Assembly (NCBI RefSeq): GCF_021497885.1
Contig: NZ_CP046523.1
Location: 1,221,501-1,285,500 of the forward strand
Direction: 5' to 3'
Source: Streptococcus oralis
Lineage (GTDB): Bacteria; Bacillota; Bacilli; Lactobacillales; Streptococcaceae
DNA: 64,000 bases
Shown one piece after another: positions 35,904 through 46,412 of this stretch; within the stretch, counting starts at the first letter, position 1, and each line of letters begins with the position of its first letter. The notes under the pieces are model-generated. The model worked only from the letters and a program-made list of their open reading frames with translations, did not search any database and was not told the DNA's origin. The position numbers were made by a program, and so were the translations under genes.

Positions 35904-36271
35904 TTCTTCCTCCCTAGATAATAAGCCAAAAGCAGGCCTCCGCCAATACTCAAAAGTAGGTAGATGCCCAAACTAAGATAACGCTCGGTATCGAGCAATT
36001 TCACAGCATCCAAAAGCAGACTAGAAAAGGTTGTTAAACCACCGCAAAAGCCTGTACCCAGCGCCAAAATCAAACCTTTACTGCTTCCCTTATAGACCAG
36101 ATAGCCTTTTACCAGATAGACCAAGCAGAAAATTCCCAGATAATTGACAAGGAGGGTTCCCCAAGGAAAGTCGGGACTGGCTGGCAACTGACTAGATACA
36201 AAATAGCGGACAAGGCCTCCCAATATAGCAGCTAAAAAAATCCCTAGCGGATAAAATTGTTCTTTTTTCAT
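35897..36271 (-). CDS. crcB: CrcB/Fluc fluoride channel, first copy
   Basis: A 124-residue homologue of the adjacent channel gene, with GGLVRYFVSSQ (about 19-29) and GTGFCGGLTTFSSLLLDA (about 74-91). Four hydrophobic helices. Together with the overlapping downstream copy it probably forms a heterodimeric channel. Its ATG overlaps the end of the chorismate mutase gene by four bases, so all three are co-translated. Confidence 0.93.
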   Translation of the reverse strand: MKKEQFYPLGIFLAAILGGLVRYFVSSQLPASPDFPWGTLLVNYLGIFCLVYLVKGYLVYKGSSKGLILALGTGFCGGLTTFSSLLLDAVKLLDTERYLSLGIYLLLSIGGGLLLAYYLGRKKW

Positions 36272-36534
36272 TTGATGTTTTGACCCTGATAATCACGCGA
36301 ACGTTTGAGAATATCTGAAAAAGTCGCAACAATAGTTTCTTGGTAATTCTTATTGGTTACACGACTTCTTACCTTTTCAAAAATGACTTCTTCTCGCTTG
36401 CTATCTAAAATAGGTTTTCCTGAGGCTTTCTTATAGGCAACTACATCCTCAACCAAATGCATTCGTTCTTCCAAGAGCTTAACAATTTGGTCATCGATTT
36501 GATCAATTTCTTGCCGAATACTATCTAAATCCAT
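36268..36534 (-). CDS. Monofunctional chorismate mutase, AroQ type
   Basis: An 88-residue all-helical enzyme converting chorismate to prephenate for Phe/Tyr synthesis. The N-terminal IRQEIDQIDDQIVKLLEERMHL and KKASGKPILDSKREE carry the conserved Arg, Lys and Glu of the AroQ active site. It is not fused to another aromatic enzyme. First gene of an operon with the two crcB genes, an association seen in streptococci. Confidence 0.92.
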   Translation of the reverse strand: MDLDSIRQEIDQIDDQIVKLLEERMHLVEDVVAYKKASGKPILDSKREEVIFEKVRSRVTNKNYQETIVATFSDILKRSRDYQGQNIK

Positions 36535-36613
36535 AGTCTCTCCTCCTTTATTTGAATTATTGTATCAAAAAGCCACCAAATAGGCTAGTAAAATCTAGTT
36601 AAACTACTAAAAA

Positions 36614-36641
36614 CTGCACTGACTCCTTCCAGTCAGCGCAG
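36614..36641 (-). terminator. Terminator after the flavodoxin gene
   Basis: A long stem, CTGCGCTGACT with its near complement AGTCAGTGCAG, is followed by TTTTTAG on the minus strand, just past the flavodoxin stop. Confidence 0.85.
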
Positions 36642-36649
36642 CTTGATTC

Positions 36650-37093
36650 TTATCCTACTTTTGCAGCCAATTCTTCTGCGAATTGTTCCAAGCGTTCGAT
36701 GTCTTCTTCTTCAGCAGAAAGATCAACTTTAACACACTCTGACCCTTTTTCTGCTCCTGTCGCTACAAAAACGCGATCAAAATCATCGACAGCCTTACAG
36801 AATTCGTCGTAGAAGGTGTCACCTGAACCGACCACTCCGTAGATTTTGCCATTCAAGTTGAGGTCTGCTAGGTCTTCGTAGAAGTCCATCATCTCATCTG
36901 GCAATTCTCCATCGCCATAAGTATAGGTCGCAACGATTGCGATATCTGCTTCCAAGAAGTCTGAAGCGTCAACAGTCGTACATTCATCAACATCGACATC
37001 CAAACCCAAGTCACGCAATTTATCTGCTACAATATCTGCAATTTCTTCGGTATTACCGGTCATACTGGCAAATACAATTTTTGCTAATGCCAT
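36650..37093 (-). CDS. Flavodoxin
   Basis: A 147-residue electron carrier that binds FMN. The phosphate loop is FASMTGNTEEIAD (about 9-21), and the later loops are ATYTYGDGELPD (about 55) and GSGDTFYDEFC (about 88), placing aromatic residues on the flavin. The charge is strongly acidic, as usual. It stands alone with its own terminator, divergent from the DHH phosphoesterase gene. Confidence 0.95.
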   Translation of the reverse strand: MALAKIVFASMTGNTEEIADIVADKLRDLGLDVDVDECTTVDASDFLEADIAIVATYTYGDGELPDEMMDFYEDLADLNLNGKIYGVVGSGDTFYDEFCKAVDDFDRVFVATGAEKGSECVKVDLSAEEEDIERLEQFAEELAAKVG

Positions 37094-37196
37094 ATCGTCC
37101 TCCTCAATTTATCTTTCTCCATTATATCATATCTTTTTCATTTTAAAAATAAAAATTCTTGTGCTACAATGAAATGAGAAAGAATTGAGGTTATTT

Positions 37197-38135
37197 ATGG
37201 AAATTTGCCAGCAAATTTTAGAGAAAATCAAAGAATACGATACCATTATCATTCACCGTCATATGAAACCAGACCCTGATGCCTTGGGAAGTCAGGTAGG
37301 TTTGAAAGCCTTGCTCAACCACCATTTTCCAGAAAAGACCATCAAAGCCGTCGGCTATAATGAACCGACTTTAACTTGGATGGCAGAAATGGATACTGCC
37401 CAAGACAGTGACTACCAAGGAGCTCTTGTCATTGTCTGCGATACAGCCAATACTGCTCGTATCGATGATAAGCGTTATCATCAAGGTGACTTCCTGATTA
37501 AGATTGACCACCATCCTAACGATGATGTATACGGTGACTTGTCTTGGGTCGATACTAGTTCAAGCAGTGCTAGTGAGATGATCGCCCTATTTGCAGAAAA
37601 TACTCAACTAAACCTGTCGGATCAAGCTGCTGAACTCCTATTTGCAGGTATCGTTGGGGATACAGGGCGTTTCCTTTATCCTTCTACCTCTGCCCGAACC
37701 CTTCGTATCGCTTCTTCCTTGAGAGAGTATAACTTTGACTTTGCAAGTTTGACACGCAAGATGGATACCATTAGCTATAAGATTGCAAAACTTCAAGGCT
37801 ACATCTACGATCATCTAGAAGTTGATGAAAACGGAGCTGCTCGCGTTCTTCTCAGTCAAGAAATCTTGAAAGAGTATAATGTTACCGACGCTGAAACCGC
37901 AGCGATTGTCGGTGCCCCAGGTCGCATTGTAGATGTCAGTCTCTGGGGAATATTTGTAGAACAAGCTGACGGCCATTATCGTGTTCGTCTACGAAGCAAA
38001 TCAGTCCCTATCAATGAAGTTGCAAAAGAACATGATGGTGGGGGACACCCTCTTGCAAGTGGTGCTAATTCCTATAGCTTAGAGGAAAATGAAGTTATCT
38101 ACCAAAAACTAAAAAACTTGCTTAAAAACAAATAA
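37197..38135 (+). CDS. DHH-family phosphoesterase (NrnA/PAP phosphatase-like)
   Basis: A 312-residue DHH/DHHA1 enzyme. The metal-binding motifs are HRHMKPDPDALGSQ (about 24-37), CDTANTARI, the DHHPND motif near 105, and GIVGDTGRF. The C-terminal DHHA1 domain ends with GGGHPLASGA. Homologues degrade oligoribonucleotides (nanoRNA), 3'-phosphoadenosine phosphate and, in some streptococci, pApA from c-di-AMP. The ATG at 37197 is chosen over a TTG four codons earlier because GAGG lies six bases upstream of it. Confidence 0.92.
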   Translation: MEICQQILEKIKEYDTIIIHRHMKPDPDALGSQVGLKALLNHHFPEKTIKAVGYNEPTLTWMAEMDTAQDSDYQGALVIVCDTANTARIDDKRYHQGDFLIKIDHHPNDDVYGDLSWVDTSSSSASEMIALFAENTQLNLSDQAAELLFAGIVGDTGRFLYPSTSARTLRIASSLREYNFDFASLTRKMDTISYKIAKLQGYIYDHLEVDENGAARVLLSQEILKEYNVTDAETAAIVGAPGRIVDVSLWGIFVEQADGHYRVRLRSKSVPINEVAKEHDGGGHPLASGANSYSLEENEVIYQKLKNLLKNK

Positions 38136-38227
38136 AAGACTTGCCAAATTTATCAGAATCTGATAGACTATTAAGGTAACAATCTATGGCTCGCAAAGAG
38201 ACCATGGCAGAAAGGAAATATTGCAAA

Positions 38228-38470
38228 ATGAAAAAAGATATCCATCCAGAATATCGCCCAGTTGTCTTCATGGACACAACTACTGGTTACAAATTCCTTA
38301 GCGGTTCAACAAAACGCTCTAACGAAACTGTTGAGTTCGAAGGCGAAACTTACCCATTGATCCGTGTGGAAATTTCATCAGACTCACACCCATTCTACAC
38401 TGGACGTCAAAAGTTCACTCAAGCAGATGGACGTGTGGATCGTTTCAACAAAAAATACGGTCTCAAATAA
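38228..38470 (+). CDS. rpmE2: Ribosomal protein L31 type B
   Basis: An 80-residue L31 lacking the zinc-binding cysteines of type A, i.e. the C-minus form. It opens [20 protein letters not shown] and ends [12 protein letters not shown]. The start is set by the usual 80-residue length and an AGAAAGGA about ten bases upstream; an upstream ATG at 38186 would add 14 unlikely residues. A strong terminator follows. Confidence 0.94.
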   Translation: MKKDIHPEYRPVVFMDTTTGYKFLSGSTKRSNETVEFEGETYPLIRVEISSDSHPFYTGRQKFTQADGRVDRFNKKYGLK

Positions 38471-38479
38471 TAAAAAAAA

Positions 38480-38499
38480 AGAACAGTTTCAACTGTTCT
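38480..38499 (+). terminator. Terminator of rpmE2
   Basis: Arms AGAACAGTT and AACTGTTCT flank TC, followed by nine T residues, directly after the L31 stop. Confidence 0.9.
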
Positions 38500-38585
38500 T
38501 TTTTTTACTTCTTTTTATGAATCAACCACTACTATTATCTCAAAATCAAGCTTCAAGCTAGTGCCGAGAACTAATTTGAACAAGT

Positions 38586-39920
38586 TTAAAAAATATCGAA
38601 AAGAAGCTTGATATTGAGAATGGTTAAGATAATGGAAACTGCGTAGCCTAGGATTGTGTTCCACTTAGCATTGGTAAATTCTCCCATCAGTGACTTTTTA
38701 GAAGTCAGATAGATTAAGGGGAAGATTGAAAACGGAAGAGCGATTGACAGAAAGACTTGTGAATAGACCAATAACTGATCCAAGGTTTTTTCTTGATGTC
38801 CAAACGAGACGGCTACAATAATCACAGGGAGCAAGGCAAAAATACGTGTACCAATACGGATAATCCACTGAGGCAATCTTAGATGTAAGAAACCTTCCAT
38901 GACAATCTGTCCTGTCAAGGTACCTGTAATAGTCGAATTTTGGCCACTTGCTAAGAGAGCTAGAGCAAATAAAGTTGACAGAGTTGAGCTGGCTATCGCT
39001 CCTGCTATTGTTGAATCCTGTAAAGCATTGTACATTTGAGAAAAAGCTGAAATTTCAGATGCATGACCAAAAAAGAGGGAGGCACCTAAAATGAGAAGCA
39101 AGGAATTGACAATAAAGGCTAAGGACAACTGAAGATTTGAATCCCAGGTCATAAAGCGAACTGCTTTTCGAACATCCTTCTTATCTTTGTGATTGATTTT
39201 CCTTGTTTGGGATAGAGAGGAATGAAGATAGAGATTATGGGGCATGACTGTCGCTCCTACAATTCCTAAAGCCAAGGTCAATTGGCTTTCATGGCCTGGC
39301 AATGGTGTTTCAAATAATGTAGGAGTCGGTAAATAACCACCAAAGATACCCTGAATACTTGGACTGGATAAGGCCACCAGATAGGTAAAGATGGCTAATA
39401 TGGTTAAAATAAGAGTCGTAACAATGGCTTCAATTTTTTTGAAGCCAAATTTCATTAACAACAACAAAAGAAATACATCTAAAACGGTTAAGAGGATAGC
39501 GACCATAATTGGTATTTTAAACAAAAGATTTAAGGCAATCGCTGAGCCTAGAACCTCAGCTAAGTCTGTCGCCATTAAAGCCAATTCTAAAATCACCCAT
39601 AAACTATAGCGAAGCCATTTGGGAGCATGATGAGCTGTTGCCTGTGCTAGGTCCATCCTAGTCACGATACCGAGCTTTCCAGCCATCTGTTGTAACTGCA
39701 TAGCAATGATGGAGGAAATCAAAATAACAAATAAGAGACTATATTTGTAGGAAGCACCACCAACCACACTGGTAATCCAGTTTCCAGGATCCATATAACC
39801 AACTGCTACAAGGGCTCCAGGTCCTAAAAATGCTTTTAGATTTTGCCAAAAATGATTGTTATTCGGAGTTTCAATAGATTGGTTGATCTCAGAAAGAGAG
39901 ACTTTTTTGTAAGAAGACAT
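38586..39920 (-). CDS. mntH: Nramp-family manganese/iron transporter
   Basis: A 444-residue proton-coupled divalent metal transporter with 11 predicted helices. The metal-binding motifs are intact: GYMDPGNWITS in helix 1 (about 41-51, D-P-G-N) and VGATVMPHNLYLHS in helix 6 (M-P-H). Manganese is the usual substrate of bacterial MntH. An extended -10 (TGATATAAT) lies about 100 bases upstream in the 160-base leader. Many mitis-group strains rely on the PsaBCA/ScaABC transporter alone as I recall, so this gene may be accessory. Confidence 0.93.
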   Translation of the reverse strand: MSSYKKVSLSEINQSIETPNNNHFWQNLKAFLGPGALVAVGYMDPGNWITSVVGGASYKYSLLFVILISSIIAMQLQQMAGKLGIVTRMDLAQATAHHAPKWLRYSLWVILELALMATDLAEVLGSAIALNLLFKIPIMVAILLTVLDVFLLLLLMKFGFKKIEAIVTTLILTILAIFTYLVALSSPSIQGIFGGYLPTPTLFETPLPGHESQLTLALGIVGATVMPHNLYLHSSLSQTRKINHKDKKDVRKAVRFMTWDSNLQLSLAFIVNSLLLILGASLFFGHASEISAFSQMYNALQDSTIAGAIASSTLSTLFALALLASGQNSTITGTLTGQIVMEGFLHLRLPQWIIRIGTRIFALLPVIIVAVSFGHQEKTLDQLLVYSQVFLSIALPFSIFPLIYLTSKKSLMGEFTNAKWNTILGYAVSIILTILNIKLLFDIF

Positions 39921-40083
39921 CGGAATTTTACACTTTCTAATCTGTCTTTACCTATTTTCTTAATGGAATTTTTGAAAATATCATGAAAATAGTTTCCTAT
40001 TTCCAATTCTTCCTTATTATATCACATTTTAGAATGATTCTTAAGGAAAGAATGATAGTTAAAATAAGCAATATATGTATTGC

Positions 40084-40113
40084 AAAAGCCAGCGTTTTCT
40101 AGCGCTGGCTTTT
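40084..40113. terminator. Terminator of the pyr operon
   Basis: The perfect 11-base arms AAAAGCCAGCG and CGCTGGCTTTT, with T-runs on both sides, lie just downstream of carB. Confidence 0.9.
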
Positions 40114-40136
40114 TAACTGTGAAAATTTTTTCTCAA

Positions 40137-43100
40137 CTAGATTGCTTCTGTGACAAAACTACGACTTTCTAGCACCTTGATCATGGCATCTGCTGTGTCT
40201 AGGGCTGTAAAGAGTGGCACACCGTGTTCAATAGCCGAACGGCGAATTTGCTCACCATCTTCGTCAGCAGTTCGTTTGGTTCCGACAGTATTGATGATCG
40301 CTTGGATTTTCCCTTTGCGGACAAAGCTTGGAATATCCTGTTCATCGTCACCAATCTTACCAACAGGTTGAGCATGCAGTCCATGACTAGCAAAGAAGGC
40401 TGCTGTCCCTTCTGTCGCAAGGATACCATAACCGATATTTTGGAAACGACGAGCTAAGTCCAAGGCTTCTTCTTTGGCATCATCTGCGATAGTAAAGACT
40501 ACATTTCCAAAGGTTGGCAAGTGTAGGTAAGAAGCTTCAAAGGCTTTATAGAGGGCTTTTTCCAAAGTAGTATCAGAACCCATAACTTCACCTGTTGACT
40601 TCATTTCAGGACCAAGCAAGCTATCTACCTTAGCTAGTTTCGTAAAGGAGAAGACAGGTGCCTTGATATGAACGCGAGTGCTTTCTGGATAAAGTCCATC
40701 TTGGTAACCAAGTTCTTCAAGACTTTGACCAAGAATGAGCTTGGTCGCTACCTGAGCCATAGGAATATTAGTTACCTTAGAAAGGAATGGCACCGTACGG
40801 CTGGCACGTGGATTGACCTCAATAACATAGACTTTTTCATCCTTGATGACAAACTGGATGTTCATCATCCCAAGACAGTTAAGACCGATTGCTAGGCGTT
40901 TGGTGTAGTCTGCGATGGTTTCCTGCACCTTTTGAGACAAGGTTTGTGGAGGATAAACGGCCATTGAGTCACCTGAGTGGACACCGGCACGTTCGATATG
41001 CTCCATGATACCAGGGATGAGGACATTTTCCCCGTCTGAGATGGCATCAACTTCACACTCCTGACCAACGATGTAAGAGTCAACAAGGACTGGGTGGTCT
41101 GGACTGGCCTTAACAGCGGTACGCATGTAAGAACGAAGATCTTCTTCGTTTTCAACGATTTCCATAGCACGTCCACCCAAGACATAAGATGGACGAACGA
41201 GGACTGGGAAACCAATCTTGCGAGCAGCAAGCACAGCTTCTTCTTCATTAGTTGCTGTTTGTCCTGGTGGCTGTGGAATATCCAAGTCTTTCAGAGCTTG
41301 CTCAAAGAGGTCACGGTCTTCGGCACGGTCCAAGTCAGCTACTTGGGTACCAAGAATGGTCACACCTGCTTTTGCCAAAGGTTCCGCAAGGTTGATGGCT
41401 GTTTGACCACCAAACTGAACGATAACGCCTTTTGGTTGCTCCAAGTCGATAACATTCATGACATCTTCAAAAGTTAATGGCTCAAAGTAGAGCTTATCAG
41501 ATACAGAGAAGTCCGTAGAAACGGTCTCTGGGTTTGAGTTCATGATGATGGCCTCATAACCAGCAGCTTGAATAGCCTTAACAGAGTGAACAGTTGCGTA
41601 GTCAAACTCAACCCCTTGTCCGATACGGATTGGACCAGAACCTAGTACTAGAACGGATTCCTTGTCAGATTTGATAGATTCATTTTCCCAACCATAGGTT
41701 GAATAGAAGTATGGTGTTTCAGAGTCAAATTCTGCCGCACAGGTATCGACCATCTTATAGACTGGAACAATCTTGTTTTCCAAACGTAGTTGGCGAACTT
41801 GGTCAGCTGTTGTTTCCCAAAGCTCCGCAATCTTACGGTCTGAAAATCCATTGAGTTTAGCTGTTTTCAAGACTTCTAGATCTTGTGGATGGGCACCCAA
41901 CTCTTGCTCAATTTCAAAGATGTGCAAGAGTTTATCCAGATAGAAGAGATCAATCTTAGTCAATTCAGCAATTTCTTCTGGTGTGTAACCACGGTGAATA
42001 GCTTCTGATACGTAGAAGAGACGGTCATCTTGGGCCTTGACAACCTTTTCAATCAAGGCATCATCAGAAACGGTTGCCAGTTCAGGCATTTCATTGTGGT
42101 GAACGCCAATTTCAAGTGAACGACAGGCTTTTAGAAGAGATTCCTCGATGTTACGACCGATGGCCATGACTTCCCCAGTCGCTTTCATCTGAGTTCCAAG
42201 ACGACGCTCACCTTTTTCAAACTTGTCAAATGGGAAACGTGGAATCTTAGCAACGACGTAGTCAAGGGCCGGCTCAAACATGGCATAGGTTGAACCTGTG
42301 ACTGGGTTGATGACCTCATCCAAGGTCAAACCGACAGCAATCTTAGCTGCCAATTTGGCAATTGGGTAACCAGTTGCCTTAGAAGCAAGGGCTGACGAAC
42401 GCGATACACGAGGGTTTACTTCGATAACATAGTACTTGAAGCTATGCGGATCAAGGGCCAGCTGAACGTTACACCCACCTTCAATCTTGAGAGCGCGGAT
42501 AATGCTCAAGCTCGCGTCACGTAGCATTTGGTTTTCATAGTCTGACATAGTTTGCGCAGGGGCAAATACAATGGAATCCCCTGTGTGAATCCCAACGGGG
42601 TCAAAGTTTTCCATGTTACAAACAACGAGGGCATTGTCAGCTGAGTCACGCATGACCTCGTACTCAATTTCTTTAAAACCGGCAATGGAGCGCTCAATCA
42701 AACATTGGGTAACGGGTGACAGTTTCAACCCATTTTCAGCGATTTCACGCAATTCTTCCTCATTGGCACACATACCACCACCAGTACCACCAAGGGTGAA
42801 GGCTGGACGGACGATAACTGGGTAGCCGATTGACGCCGCAAAGGCAACAGCTTCTTCCACTGTGTTGACAATTTCAGATTCAGGGATTGGTTGCTCAAGC
42901 TCTTCCATTAATTGTTTAAAGAGGTCACGGTCCTCTGCTTGGTCAATGGCAGACAATTTAGTTCCGAGAAGTTCTACACCAAGTTCATCTAAAATTCCGT
43001 TTTTAGACAATTCCATGGCCATATTGAGACCTGTTTGCCCACCAAGGGTTGGGAGCAAGGCATCTGGACGTTCCTTACGGAGAATACGCGTCACAAACTC

Positions 43101-43313
43101 GAGTGTAATCGGTTCGATGTAGACCTTGTCCGCAATCTCCTTATCTGTCATGATAGTGGCAGGGTTTGAATTCACCAAGATAACTTCATAACCTTCCTCT
43201 TTCAAAGACAAGCAGGCCTGGGTCCCAGCATAGTCAAACTCAGCAGCCTGACCAATAATAATCGGACCAGAACCAATCACCATAATTTTTTGAATATCAG
43301 TACGTTTAGGCAT
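40137..43313 (-). CDS. carB: Carbamoyl phosphate synthase large subunit
   Basis: A 1058-residue enzyme that makes carbamoyl phosphate from bicarbonate, ammonia and two ATP for pyrimidine and arginine synthesis. Two homologous ATP-grasp halves are visible ([20 protein letters not shown] at the N-terminus and [20 protein letters not shown] near 555), each followed by GGQT motifs. The C-terminal MGS-like domain (about 930-1058) binds allosteric effectors. It is the last gene of pyrR-pyrB-carA-carB. It is unusual in being separated from carA by 291 bases holding a PyrR-type hairpin. Confidence 0.98.
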   Translation of the reverse strand: MPKRTDIQKIMVIGSGPIIIGQAAEFDYAGTQACLSLKEEGYEVILVNSNPATIMTDKEIADKVYIEPITLEFVTRILRKERPDALLPTLGGQTGLNMAMELSKNGILDELGVELLGTKLSAIDQAEDRDLFKQLMEELEQPIPESEIVNTVEEAVAFAASIGYPVIVRPAFTLGGTGGGMCANEEELREIAENGLKLSPVTQCLIERSIAGFKEIEYEVMRDSADNALVVCNMENFDPVGIHTGDSIVFAPAQTMSDYENQMLRDASLSIIRALKIEGGCNVQLALDPHSFKYYVIEVNPRVSRSSALASKATGYPIAKLAAKIAVGLTLDEVINPVTGSTYAMFEPALDYVVAKIPRFPFDKFEKGERRLGTQMKATGEVMAIGRNIEESLLKACRSLEIGVHHNEMPELATVSDDALIEKVVKAQDDRLFYVSEAIHRGYTPEEIAELTKIDLFYLDKLLHIFEIEQELGAHPQDLEVLKTAKLNGFSDRKIAELWETTADQVRQLRLENKIVPVYKMVDTCAAEFDSETPYFYSTYGWENESIKSDKESVLVLGSGPIRIGQGVEFDYATVHSVKAIQAAGYEAIIMNSNPETVSTDFSVSDKLYFEPLTFEDVMNVIDLEQPKGVIVQFGGQTAINLAEPLAKAGVTILGTQVADLDRAEDRDLFEQALKDLDIPQPPGQTATNEEEAVLAARKIGFPVLVRPSYVLGGRAMEIVENEEDLRSYMRTAVKASPDHPVLVDSYIVGQECEVDAISDGENVLIPGIMEHIERAGVHSGDSMAVYPPQTLSQKVQETIADYTKRLAIGLNCLGMMNIQFVIKDEKVYVIEVNPRASRTVPFLSKVTNIPMAQVATKLILGQSLEELGYQDGLYPESTRVHIKAPVFSFTKLAKVDSLLGPEMKSTGEVMGSDTTLEKALYKAFEASYLHLPTFGNVVFTIADDAKEEALDLARRFQNIGYGILATEGTAAFFASHGLHAQPVGKIGDDEQDIPSFVRKGKIQAIINTVGTKRTADEDGEQIRRSAIEHGVPLFTALDTADAMIKVLESRSFVTEAI

Positions 43314-43604
43314 AGTTTATGATACAAAGCCCGTCAAGAACAAAGTGAAAATAGGAAACTCGGTGCAGACGCCTTCAGCGTCAAAACGATGTTTATCTTT
43401 TTCACACAGTTCTTAGGGCGTGTTCACTTCCGCGAACAATGTATCTTCTCCTTTCTATTCGTCGCCTCACAGGGCGACATTAAATAAATTCTCCGATGAT
43501 TTTTCAATAATAAATCGAGTGTAAAACATTTCAATATCTCTTTGCTCAACTAAAAGAAAGGACTTGCCTTTTCATTCGACAAGCCTCTGACAGAGTTTCT
43601 TATA
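43314..43604 (-). promoter_or_regulatory. carA-carB intergenic leader with PyrR-type hairpin
   Basis: On the minus strand GTCGCC-CTGTGA-GGCGAC (43461-43478) forms a perfect six-base stem. Its loop and flank (CCTGTGAGG) match the PyrR-binding loops before uraA and pyrR. Further on there is AAAGGAG with a possible eight-codon TTG ORF, and a GACGC/GCGTC hairpin, but no hairpin followed by a clear T-run. It looks like a PyrR-responsive leader whose terminator is missing or unconventional. Confidence 0.55.
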
Positions 43605-44687
43605 TCAGCGATTAGCAGATTTAAACGACTCCATCATTTCGATAAATTCATCAAAGAGATAGCTTGCATCGTGCGGTCCTGGAGCTGCATCTGGGTGGAA
43701 TTGCACAGAGAAACCTGGTTGGTATCTGTGACGCACACCTTCAACTGACTTGTCATTTATTTCTTCGTGGGTAATAATCAAATGCTCTGGCAAATCCTCA
43801 CGGCTAACCGCATAACCATGGTTCTGGCTAGTAAAGTCTACTCGGCCTGTTGCAATTTCACGCACTGCATGGTTAAATCCACGGTGACCAAACTTCATCT
43901 TGTAGGTCTTGGCTCCATTTGCCATAGCAAAAAGTTGGTGTCCCATACAGATACCAAAGATTGGAATTTTTCCTTGCACACCACGAATCATGTCCAGTGC
44001 TTGGGGAACATCTTCTGGGTTACCTGGACCATTTGACAACATGACCCCGTCAGGATGGAGATGGAGAATTTCTTCTGCAGTGGTTGTGTATGGAACCACG
44101 GTCACATTACAATTACGCTTAGAAAGTTCGCGTAAGATTGAGTGTTTAAGACCAAAGTCTACCAGTACGACACTCAATCCAACTCCAGGAGCAGGATAAG
44201 CTGTCTTTGTAGAGACTTGTTTGATATTATCTGTCGGTAGAACTGTCGCTTGGAGCTGGTCTGTTATATGGTCCATGGTATCACCAACATGCGTAAGGGT
44301 GGCACGCATGGTACCATGCTTACGGATGATCTTTGTCAGAGCCCGTGTGTCAATTCCTGAGATACCTGGAATTTTCTTAGCTTTCAAAAATTCATCCAAG
44401 GTCATTTGATTGCGCCAGTTGCTGGCTCTACGCGCTTCTTCAAAAACTACTACTCCTTTACAGGTAGGATTGATGGACTCGTAGTCGTCACGGTTAATTC
44501 CATAATTTCCCACCAAAGGGTAGGTAAAGGTTAAGATTTGTCCATTATAAGACTGGTCTGTTATGGATTCTTGGTAACCAGTCATCCCTGTGTTAAAGAC
44601 GATTTCCCCTGTTACATCAATATCTGCTCCGAAGGCCTGGCCTTCAAATACTGTCCCATCTTCTAATACTAGAAGTCGTTTTTTCAT
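43605..44687 (-). CDS. carA: Carbamoyl phosphate synthase small subunit
   Basis: A 360-residue glutaminase subunit. The N-terminal half forms the CPSase interaction domain ([19 protein letters not shown]). The C-terminal class I amidotransferase domain carries the nucleophile Cys in FGICMGHQL (about 245) and the catalytic His-Glu late in the chain (FHPDAAPGP, with A replacing the usual E-A-x-P spacing by one). It releases ammonia for CarB. It follows pyrB by 49 bases. Confidence 0.97.
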   Translation of the reverse strand: MKKRLLVLEDGTVFEGQAFGADIDVTGEIVFNTGMTGYQESITDQSYNGQILTFTYPLVGNYGINRDDYESINPTCKGVVVFEEARRASNWRNQMTLDEFLKAKKIPGISGIDTRALTKIIRKHGTMRATLTHVGDTMDHITDQLQATVLPTDNIKQVSTKTAYPAPGVGLSVVLVDFGLKHSILRELSKRNCNVTVVPYTTTAEEILHLHPDGVMLSNGPGNPEDVPQALDMIRGVQGKIPIFGICMGHQLFAMANGAKTYKMKFGHRGFNHAVREIATGRVDFTSQNHGYAVSREDLPEHLIITHEEINDKSVEGVRHRYQPGFSVQFHPDAAPGPHDASYLFDEFIEMMESFKSANR

Positions 44688-44736
44688 CTACTCACCTCTC
44701 GTTGATACTCTCAGATATCTTTTAACGCTTTGTGCC

Positions 44737-45660
44737 TTATTTGGCTTTTCTGTAGGCCAGCACAGATTCTAAAATTGCCATTCTGACAAAGACACCGTTG
44801 GTCATTTGCTGAACAATACGTGATTTTGGTGCTTCAACTAAATGGTCTGCGATTTCAACATCACGATTGACTGGAGCTGGGTGCATGAGGATTGCTTTTT
44901 CTTTCAAGCGGTCATAGCGTTCTTGTGTCAAACCATGCTGGATATGATAGTCTTCTTTTGAAAATCCTGTCACAATTTCATGACGTTCATGCTGCACACG
45001 AAGAAACATCATAACATCTACTTGATCAATCACCTCATCAATTGATACAAAGCGACCGTAATGTTCAAACTCCTCACTTCTCCATTCCTCAGGACCTGCA
45101 AAGTAAAGCTCCGCTCCCAAGCGTTTAAGGATTTGCATATTAGACTTAGCTACCCGTGAGTGGTTTAGGTCGCCAGCAATAGCCACCTTAAGACCTTCAA
45201 AATGTCCAAATTCTTCATAAATTGTCATCAAATCAAGCAAGCTCTGGCTAGGGTGTTGCCCTGAACCGTCCCCACCATTGATAATCGAAGTTGTGATGGT
45301 TGGGCTAGCAATCAATTCTCTGTAGTAGTCCACTTCTGGATGGCGAATGACACAGGCATCTACTCCCAGAGCAGACAAAGTTAGAATGGTGTCGTAGAGT
45401 GTTTCACCCTTGTTCACTGAACTGGTCTTCACATCAAAATCTAGTAGATCAAGTCCAAGTTTCAGTTCTGCCACTTCAAAAGATTTGTGGGTACGAGTTG
45501 AACTTTCAAAGAAAAGGTTGGAAACGATATGCTGTTCCTCATAAGAAGCACTCGCTCCATTTTTAAATTCAATTCCGCGTTTGATCAATTTCATTACTTG
45601 TTCTACAGTAAGGTCTTCCATAGAAACGACATGTTGCAAAGCTTGTTGATTTTCTGACAT
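44737..45660 (-). CDS. pyrB: Aspartate carbamoyltransferase catalytic chain
   Basis: A 307-residue enzyme joining carbamoyl phosphate and aspartate, the first committed pyrimidine step. The carbamoyl phosphate motif is [13 protein letters not shown] (about 49-61), and [14 protein letters not shown] (about 137) and the aspartate-binding RVQHERHE are present. There is no regulatory PyrI gene nearby, as in other Firmicutes, where control is by PyrR. It follows pyrR by 22 bases. Confidence 0.97.
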   Translation of the reverse strand: MSENQQALQHVVSMEDLTVEQVMKLIKRGIEFKNGASASYEEQHIVSNLFFESSTRTHKSFEVAELKLGLDLLDFDVKTSSVNKGETLYDTILTLSALGVDACVIRHPEVDYYRELIASPTITTSIINGGDGSGQHPSQSLLDLMTIYEEFGHFEGLKVAIAGDLNHSRVAKSNMQILKRLGAELYFAGPEEWRSEEFEHYGRFVSIDEVIDQVDVMMFLRVQHERHEIVTGFSKEDYHIQHGLTQERYDRLKEKAILMHPAPVNRDVEIADHLVEAPKSRIVQQMTNGVFVRMAILESVLAYRKAK

Positions 45661-45682
45661 TTTTTTTACTCCTTTTAGTGTT

Positions 45683-46204
45683 TTAGGCTTGTTCTGTGAT
45701 TAGTACTCTGTCTTGTCCATCTAGTTCTGTCATCTCTACGATGATTTCTTCAGAACGACTGGTTGGGATGTTTTTTCCAACATAGTCCGGACGGATTGGA
45801 AGTTCTCTGTGGCCACGATCAACCAAGACTGCCAAACTCACACGAGCAGGGCGACCATGGCTAACAATATTGTCAATAGCAGCTCGGATAGTCCGACCAG
45901 TGTAGAGTACATCGTCCACCAAGATGACTTCCCGATCTGTCACATCAACAGAGATTACAGAGGTATCTTCTCCACTTTTGACATCGTCACGGAAAGGTTT
46001 AGTATCTAGTTCTACCACTGGAACAGCGATATTTTCTAACTGTTCCAAGCGTTCTTGGATACGACGAGCGATAAAAACACCTCGCGTTTTAATACCAGCC
46101 AAAACGATTTTATTCAAATCTTTGTTTCGCTCAATAATCTCGTAGGTAATCCGAGTAATCGCTCGTTTGACGGTCAATTCGTCTACAACTTCTTTTGTCC
46201 TCAT
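45683..46204 (-). CDS. pyrR: PyrR attenuation regulator / uracil phosphoribosyltransferase
   Basis: A 173-residue PRTase-fold RNA-binding regulator. The PRPP-binding loop is [17 protein letters not shown] near residue 96. With UMP bound, PyrR stabilises an anti-antiterminator hairpin in pyr leaders and causes termination. It is the first gene of its own operon, preceded by such a leader (46205-46345). Matching hairpins precede uraA and carB. Confidence 0.97.
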   Translation of the reverse strand: MRTKEVVDELTVKRAITRITYEIIERNKDLNKIVLAGIKTRGVFIARRIQERLEQLENIAVPVVELDTKPFRDDVKSGEDTSVISVDVTDREVILVDDVLYTGRTIRAAIDNIVSHGRPARVSLAVLVDRGHRELPIRPDYVGKNIPTSRSEEIIVEMTELDGQDRVLITEQA

Positions 46205-46345
46205 GACAAACCTCCAAAAAGAAAAGTCTCCTTAACAAGGAGACTTCAGAATGTATAGCCAAGCCAGCCCTACTGTAAAGAGTATAGACTTCTGCTATCT
46301 ATTGATCCGACTCCTTGCCTGCCTCACGGGACAGGTTTAAAGGAA
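46205..46345 (-). promoter_or_regulatory. PyrR-responsive attenuator of the pyr operon
   Basis: The minus-strand leader contains the PyrR-binding hairpin with CCTGTCCCGTGAGGCAGG (about 46320-46337). It is followed by a terminator with perfect ten-base arms, AAGTCTCCTT and AAGGAGACTT (46224-46246), and a T-run before the pyrR ribosome-binding site. Confidence 0.88.
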
Positions 46346-46412
46346 TATTTTATTGTTATTACTATATCACAAAGAAAGGAGCAATGCAAGAAAAAAACAT
46401 AAAATTTTCATC

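Noticed and set aside
36535..36610. Fluoride riboswitch before the chorismate mutase-crcB operon
   Set aside because: The short upstream region lacks the conserved GGCG...pseudoknot features of the fluoride riboswitch. Fluoride control is not visible here.
40137..43313. Internal repeat within carB as a recent duplication
   Set aside because: The two similar halves are the ancient paired ATP-grasp domains of every CarB, not a local event.
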